Source: Sphaerisporangium sp040649355 (GTDB lineage: Bacteria; Actinomycetota; Actinomycetes; Streptosporangiales; Streptosporangiaceae). From it: DNA of 64,000 bases. A program made the translations under genes and the position numbers. Shown here one piece after another: positions 60,208 through 64,000 of this stretch. How positions within the stretch are numbered: the stretch's first letter is position 1; every line of letters begins with the position of its first letter. The stretch covers positions 13,393-77,392 of the forward strand of contig NZ_JBICTU010000033.1 in assembly GCF_043197795.1 (NCBI RefSeq), given 5' to 3'. The notes beneath the pieces are model-generated. The model saw nothing but the letters and a program-made list of their open reading frames with translations, searched no databases and was not told where the DNA came from.

Positions 60208-61881
60208 CTACCTCGGAGGAACCTCGGAATCCACCAGCGGAAGCAGCACCCGGAAAACGGCGCCCTCTCGCTGGGAGGTCGCAACGTCTTCTCGGGAGCT
60301 CGCAAGGTCGCCTTGAGAGGTCGCATGGTCTTCTCGGGAGGTCCCAACGTCTTCTCGGGAGGTCGCACCGTCGCCTTGGGATGTCGCACCGTCGCCTTGG
60401 GATGTCGCGAGCTCGACGCGCCCGTCGTGCGCCCTGACGATCCCGGCCACGATGGCGAGCCCGAGCCCCGCCCCGCCCTCGGCGCGCGAGCGGCTCTGGC
60501 TGACCCTGTAGAGCCGTTCGAAAACGCGCGGGGCGTGGTCCTCGGGTATCCCCGGGCCGGTGTCGCACACCTCCAGCACTCCCATGAGCTGGTGCGTCGC
60601 GTCACCGACCGCGGCGGCCGGTGAGGCGGTGGCCCTTCCGGCGCCCACCCGGACGGTGATCTCCGCGTCCGGCGGGGTATGGACGAGCGCGTTGGTCACC
60701 AGGTTGGCCGCCACCTGCCGCAGCCGGGCGTCGTCGCCCAGCACCATGACGGGGCTCAGCGCGGAGCCGAGCCCGGTGAGCCGTATCCGCCGCTCGGGGA
60801 GCCGGGCACGCGCGTCGCGGACCGTCTCGACCGCGATCTCCAGCAGGTCCACGGGATGGGTGTCGAGGGGACGTTCCTCGTCCAGATGCGCCAGCACGAG
60901 CAGGTCGTTGACGAGCAGGCCCATGCGGGTGGCCTCGTCCTCGATCCTGCGCATGGTCTCGTCCATGGGCGGCCCCGGCGGGGTGCCGCCCCTGCGGTAG
61001 AGCTCGGCGAAGCCCTGCACCGAGGTCAGCGGGGTCCGCAGTTCGTGCGACGCGTCGGCGAGGAACCGGCGCATCCGCGCCTCGGACTCGATGCGCGCGG
61101 CGATCTCCGACTCGACCCGGTCGAGCATCACGTTCATCGCGACCCCGAGACGGCCCGGCTCGGTGTGCGGGGCGGTCTCGGGCACCCGGCGGCTGAAGTC
61201 GCCCTCGGTGATCTGCGCGGCCGTCTCCTCCATCCGCGTCAGGGGGCGCATGCCGAGCCGTACGAGGGCGGCGGCGGCCAGGCCGAGCAGGAGCAGCACC
61301 ACCGCCATGACCGCGGCGTCGATGGCCATCAGCCACCGCTGCGTCGCCTCGATCTCGGCCAGCGACGCCGCCACCACGACGATCTCACCGCCGGGGAGCT
61401 CCATCGCCTTCACCCGCCAGGACGGCCCGTCCGTGCCTGGCACGGTGTAGGGCTTGCCCCTCTGAATCTCATCGAAGGAACCGAGCTCCGGCCTGTTGGG
61501 GAGGGCACCTCGAATCTCCGCGGCCAGCTTCCCGTCCGAGGTGAAGAGATAGAACCTCCTGTCGCCGATCATCTGTTGGACGATCTCCTTCTCGGACACC
61601 TGGATCTGGATCCGCCCCTTCTCCGTCGATCCGGACATCGGGAACGGCAGGCCCTGCTCGGGCAGCATCACGAGCCCGGTCGTGGCCGGCGAGGCGGTGG
61701 CGTCGAGCTGATCGTCCAGCCGGGCGACCAGGTAGTTGCGCAGCAGGCTCAGGCCCACCACGTTGGACAGCACCAGCGCGACCGCGGTCAGCGCCACCGC
61801 CGCCACCACGAGCCGGGCCCGCAACGTCCAGCGCCCCGGCCGCCGCAACCGCCGCCCGAGCTCTTGTGCGAACGACCTCAC
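60208..61881 (-). CDS. HAMP-containing sensor histidine kinase
   Basis: A 557-residue membrane kinase. Two helices (near residues 25-47 and ~185-205) enclose an extracytoplasmic sensor. HAMP follows (LVRLGMRPLTRMEETAAQI), then the phospho-acceptor box FLADASHELRTPLTSVQGF and the HATPase domain with N-box RQVAANLVTNALVHTP, G1 CDTGPGIP and G2 GGAGLGLAIVAGI. Between the G2 box and the final strand (FRVLLPL) stand seven 7-residue repeats of the type (A/G)TS(Q/R)(G/E)D(x). GTG 61881 overlaps the response-regulator stop (GTGA). Confidence 0.94.
   Translation of the reverse strand: MRSFAQELGRRLRRPGRWTLRARLVVAAVALTAVALVLSNVVGLSLLRNYLVARLDDQLDATASPATTGLVMLPEQGLPFPMSGSTEKGRIQIQVSEKEIVQQMIGDRRFYLFTSDGKLAAEIRGALPNRPELGSFDEIQRGKPYTVPGTDGPSWRVKAMELPGGEIVVVAASLAEIEATQRWLMAIDAAVMAVVLLLLGLAAAALVRLGMRPLTRMEETAAQITEGDFSRRVPETAPHTEPGRLGVAMNVMLDRVESEIAARIESEARMRRFLADASHELRTPLTSVQGFAELYRRGGTPPGPPMDETMRRIEDEATRMGLLVNDLLVLAHLDEERPLDTHPVDLLEIAVETVRDARARLPERRIRLTGLGSALSPVMVLGDDARLRQVAANLVTNALVHTPPDAEITVRVGAGRATASPAAAVGDATHQLMGVLEVCDTGPGIPEDHAPRVFERLYRVSQSRSRAEGGAGLGLAIVAGIVRAHDGRVELATSQGDGATSQGDGATSREDVGTSREDHATSQGDLASSREDVATSQREGAVFRVLLPLVDSEVPPR
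60262..60408 (-). repeat. Seven tandem 21-bp in-frame repeats inside the kinase gene
   Basis: 147 bp = 7 x 21 bp. Units begin at 60388, 60367, 60346, 60325, 60304, 60283 and 60262 (plus-strand lower ends). The first two are identical; the others alternate GCGACnTCCCGAGAAGAC and GCGACnTCnCAAGGCGAC types. Each adds exactly seven residues (ATSQGDG / ATSREDV), so copy number can change without a frameshift. Confidence 0.92.
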
Positions 61882-62570
61882 GCGTCACCCTTTCGCGGCA
61901 GCTTGAGCGTGTAGCCGACGCCTCGTACGGTGTGGATCAGCGGCGGATCCCAGCGGTCGATCTTCTTGCGCAGGTAGTAGACGTAGGACTCGACGATGCT
62001 GGAGTCCCCGCCGAAGTCGTAGCGCCAGACGCTGTCGAGGATCTGCGTCTTGCTCACCACCCGTCCGGCGTTGGTGAGCAGGTAAGCCAGCAGGTTGAAC
62101 TCGGTCGGCGACAGGTCCACCGGGACACCGCCGCGCCGCACCTCGTGCGCGTCCGCGTCCAGCTCCACGTCGGCGTACCTGAGCAGGTGGTCCGTGGACG
62201 GCCCGGCCGCCCGGCTCCTGCGCAGGATGGCCTTGATCCGCAGGACCACCTCCTCCAGGCTGAACGGCTTGGTGACGTAGTCGTCCGCGCCGAGGCTCAG
62301 CCCCTGGACGCGGTCCTCCACGGTGTCCCGCGCGGTCAGGAAGAGTACGGGCACCTCACCGAGCCGGCGCGCCACCTCGAAACCATCCAGATCGGGCAGC
62401 ATCACATCGAGGACGACGATGTCCGGATCGAACGCCGCCGCTGCCCTCAACGCGTCGGTCCCGCACTCCGCCGTCTTCACCTCGAACGACACCAGGCGCA
62501 GGGTCTGCGACAGCAGAGCGAGGATGTTCGGCTCATCGTCAACGACGAGAACCCTGTCGGGCCGGTCCAT
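61878..62570 (-). CDS. OmpR-family response regulator
   Basis: A 230-residue regulator. The receiver domain has the acidic pair Asp11-Asp12, phospho-acceptor Asp55 in VVLDVMLPDLDG, Thr79 and Lys101. The C-terminal winged helix has LSPTEFNLLAYLLTNAGRVV and VESYVYYLRKKID..IHTVRGVGYTL. It is first gene of the operon with the kinase, lipoprotein, adaptor, ATPase and permease, which it presumably controls. ATG 62570 has no strong ribosome site, so leaderless translation is possible. Confidence 0.95.
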   Translation of the reverse strand: MDRPDRVLVVDDEPNILALLSQTLRLVSFEVKTAECGTDALRAAAAFDPDIVVLDVMLPDLDGFEVARRLGEVPVLFLTARDTVEDRVQGLSLGADDYVTKPFSLEEVVLRIKAILRRSRAAGPSTDHLLRYADVELDADAHEVRRGGVPVDLSPTEFNLLAYLLTNAGRVVSKTQILDSVWRYDFGGDSSIVESYVYYLRKKIDRWDPPLIHTVRGVGYTLKLPRKGDA

Positions 62571-62854
62571 AACCTCTACGTCTACCCGAACTACCTCAAC
62601 GCCAGCTCAAAGCAAGCAGATCCACCCGCCTCGCCCATCCCCCTGAGTCGCGGGAAGGAACGCTCAGCCGGGCACACTCCGCCGTCGCCTCCATAGGCCA
62701 CGACCAGGAATCCGACGCGCCCTGGGCACCGGAACGAACTCAAAGAGCGGTTACGGCCTGCTATATATGAGCGATGATTCGATAACATTGACGCAAATTA
62801 CGGCCCGTGTGACGCTATAACTGCAAAGGTGCCCATAATGGGAAGGCGCGACGC
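62571..62854. promoter_or_regulatory. Divergent promoter region of response regulator and DUF6879 pair
   Basis: 284 bp. The stretch 62755-62830 is AT-rich, with TATATATGAG (62762-62771), TTGACG (62788-62793) and CTATAAC (62814-62820) on the plus strand. The last two are 22 bases apart, too wide for a standard sigma-70 pair. No operator palindrome was found. Confidence 0.35.
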
Positions 62855-63124
62855 ATGAACACGCCATGGGAAGCGGAGACCGGAACGAAATTCCTGCGTA
62901 GAATCGGCAAGTCGATGCGCGAGCTGGGAAGCACGGCCAACACCGACGGCTGCCCCGACATCTGGGAGATGGAGAACGGAGACATAGCCGTGGTCGGACG
63001 TGACGTCACAGCGAGCTATGCGGGCAGGCTTCCCAGTGACGTGACCATTCGCGCGGACGAGCGCCTCGTCATGATTCCACGACACCTTCTCACCAGCGCG
63101 AAGCCGGATATCCCAGATGCTTGA
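62855..63124 (+). CDS. Small hypothetical protein paired with DUF6879
   Basis: An 89-residue soluble protein (MNTPWEAETGTKFLRRIGKSM..., WEMENGDIAVVGRDVTASYAGRLP, IRADERLVMIPRHLL). The second half has the shape of the short partner proteins upstream of DUF6879 genes (a beta-rich 'ENGDIAVVG...ERLVMIPR' block). It overlaps the next gene by 8 bases. GGAAGGCGCGACGC precedes ATG 62855. Function unknown. Confidence 0.75.
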   Translation: MNTPWEAETGTKFLRRIGKSMRELGSTANTDGCPDIWEMENGDIAVVGRDVTASYAGRLPSDVTIRADERLVMIPRHLLTSAKPDIPDA

Positions 63125-63737
63125 CCAGCTCAGCCGCCTTCCAGCGCAGGACCTCGATCTCGGCGCCTACAAGAGCGACTTCCAGGACAATTTCTGGAAG
63201 GCCGACGTGACGTGGAAGCTGGAGAGGCAGGTCACTTTCAAGGAGCCTTCCTCGCCCAGTTGGGTGGCGATGGCAGAAGGCGAGTGGAAGAAGTCTCTGA
63301 GGCTCGCTGAGGAGATGCGTGCCGGAAGGATGGAGCATCAGCGCGAGCTCGACCGCCACGGCATCGTACAACGACGAATCCGATTCATCTGCGAGCCACC
63401 GACACCGTACCTCCAGTGGGAGCTACACCTGCTCGCCATCTGGGCAGAGCTGGGTGAGCAGATACGAATCCTCCCCGCCGAGACCATCTCGCACCTGGAG
63501 ACGCGGAGCGTACTGCCGGAGGTCGTGGTGCTGGGCGACCGCTCGACAAGCCCGGTCATGTACGACATCCAGTACACAGACGGTGTTCTGGTCGGCGCGC
63601 GCAAGTTCACCGATCTCGATCTCATCCACACCTGCCGCCGCGAGATCAGCGCCCATTGGGAACGCGGAGAAGACATCCGCCGATACTTCCCGAGGAAGAT
63701 CAGATACCTTCCCCCACCCGCACGCCAGGGGGTATGA
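63117..63737 (+). CDS. DUF6879 family protein, second copy
   Basis: A 206-residue protein matching the family in its middle and end (FWKLERQ-like start WKADVTWKLERQVTF, then RRIRFICEPPTPYLQWEL, EQIRILPAETI, VVVLGDRSTSPVMYDIQY). It is clearly divergent from the member at 37834. A start codon overlap with the partner gene makes the pair a unit. A ~50-residue insertion in the first half (PSWVAMAEGEWKKSLRLAEE) is unlike the other copy. Confidence 0.83.
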   Translation: MLDQLSRLPAQDLDLGAYKSDFQDNFWKADVTWKLERQVTFKEPSSPSWVAMAEGEWKKSLRLAEEMRAGRMEHQRELDRHGIVQRRIRFICEPPTPYLQWELHLLAIWAELGEQIRILPAETISHLETRSVLPEVVVLGDRSTSPVMYDIQYTDGVLVGARKFTDLDLIHTCRREISAHWERGEDIRRYFPRKIRYLPPPARQGV

Positions 63738-63922
63738 AAGGCGGCATGACCGCCCAGACTCGTCAGCTCCCAGCAAGGCTCAGACCGCTAACAGGTCCAC
63801 CTTCCATGAGTCGACTCGTTCCCGTCCTGACAGTCCTGCTCGTGCTTCTAGCGGTAGCGCTGGTAGCGCTGTCCCCTCTCGCGCTCGATGTGCTCGACGA
63901 TGGCGTGTCGCCGGCCAGGCTT

Positions 63923-63990
63923 ATGGGACCACCGAGGGTGGTTTTCTGCCACGAGCATGGGACCACCCGGTTGCCAGTGATGGGACCACC
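63923..63990. repeat. Three copies of ATGGGACCACC near the right edge
   Basis: The 11-mer starts at 63923, 63957 and 63980, all in the same orientation. Multiple short repeats of this kind occur at the ends of IS21-type elements, so an insertion sequence could begin just beyond the window; this is speculation. The rest of 63738-64000 has no supported gene. Confidence 0.5.
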
Positions 63991-64000
63991 CCGCGTGTCG

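Noticed and set aside
60154..60624. Repetitive plus-strand frame (GGRNVFSGARKVALRG...) over the 21-bp repeats
   Set aside because: Repeats belong to the in-frame kinase gene on the minus strand; the plus-strand frame is a by-product.
63807..64000. Plus-strand frame with a hydrophobic N-terminus open to the edge
   Set aside because: The frame runs into the short repeats and has no ribosome site; too little sequence to support a gene.
1..64000. CRISPR arrays, tRNA and rRNA genes
   Set aside because: No regularly spaced ~30-bp repeats and no T-loop or anticodon-arm patterns were noticed; only tandem repeats inside coding or short intergenic DNA were found. A tRNA scan could not be run.

Overview
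The window is GC-rich (roughly 70 %), with many GTG/TTG starts and 4-base GTGA/ATGA gene overlaps. It carries actinomycete marker families: an Lsr2-like protein, a Scr1-type XRE regulator paired with DUF397, DUF6879 pairs, F420/PPOX-type oxidoreductase, LAL-type LuxR regulator, and many secreted modular hydrolases. It is chromosomal DNA of a filamentous actinobacterium, probably Streptosporangiales (Nonomuraea or Streptosporangium-like). The order-level guess is inference from gene content only.

Layout. 1-3012 (minus): FGGY kinase (cut by the window edge), APC permease and a DeoR repressor. 3203-7758: zinc alcohol dehydrogenase, hydroxyacid/imine dehydrogenase, HIT hydrolase, a GH18 chitinase with a perfect palindromic operator, and a PPOX protein. 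7886-10777: LAL regulator. 10818-15618 (minus): HAD beta-phosphoglucomutase, GH65 phosphorylase and glucose-6-phosphate isomerase, a coherent route from an alpha-disaccharide to fructose-6-phosphate. 15676-18261: a decayed macrolide-type glycosyltransferase, DUF6157, a BMP-family binding protein and an L7/L12-like membrane protein. 18414-33832: secreted and envelope proteins, including a 1910-residue ThuA/sugar-dehydrogenase multidomain protein, an FnIII protein, a beta-helix protein, an Lsr2-like protein, a CASTOR/POLLUX-type channel, an NLP (NPP1) protein and an X-Pro dipeptidyl-peptidase-like enzyme.

34030-45580 is an accessory region with lower GC in places, relics and regulators. Its centre is a graspetide (omega-ester RiPP) cluster on the minus strand at 34767-37122: an 87-residue precursor, an ATP-grasp ligase and a PIMT-like O-methyltransferase. 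This is the architecture known for aspartimide-containing graspetides. The cluster lies between a decayed and an intact copy of a two-gene DUF6879 cassette. Further on are an HNH endonuclease, a DUF397/Scr1 pair, an anti-sigma-like ATPase, a HAD phosphatase, a frameshifted HipA-like kinase with its DUF3037 partner, and an AAA ATPase. The AAA ATPase is also bracketed by a decayed and an intact copy of neighbouring genes (PLP decarboxylase plus DUF916 protein).

47431-56310: intact decarboxylase, DUF916 membrane protein, purple-acid-phosphatase-like enzyme, HupE/UreJ protein, a one-lobe BMP-like lipoprotein and an RlmG-type rRNA methyltransferase. 56547-62570 (minus): one operon of response regulator, histidine kinase, repeat lipoprotein, efflux adaptor, ABC ATPase and MacB-type permease. 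The kinase carries seven in-frame 21-bp repeats in its ATP-binding domain. 62855-63737: a second DUF6879 pair. The right edge holds three copies of an 11-bp motif. No tRNA, rRNA or CRISPR array was seen.
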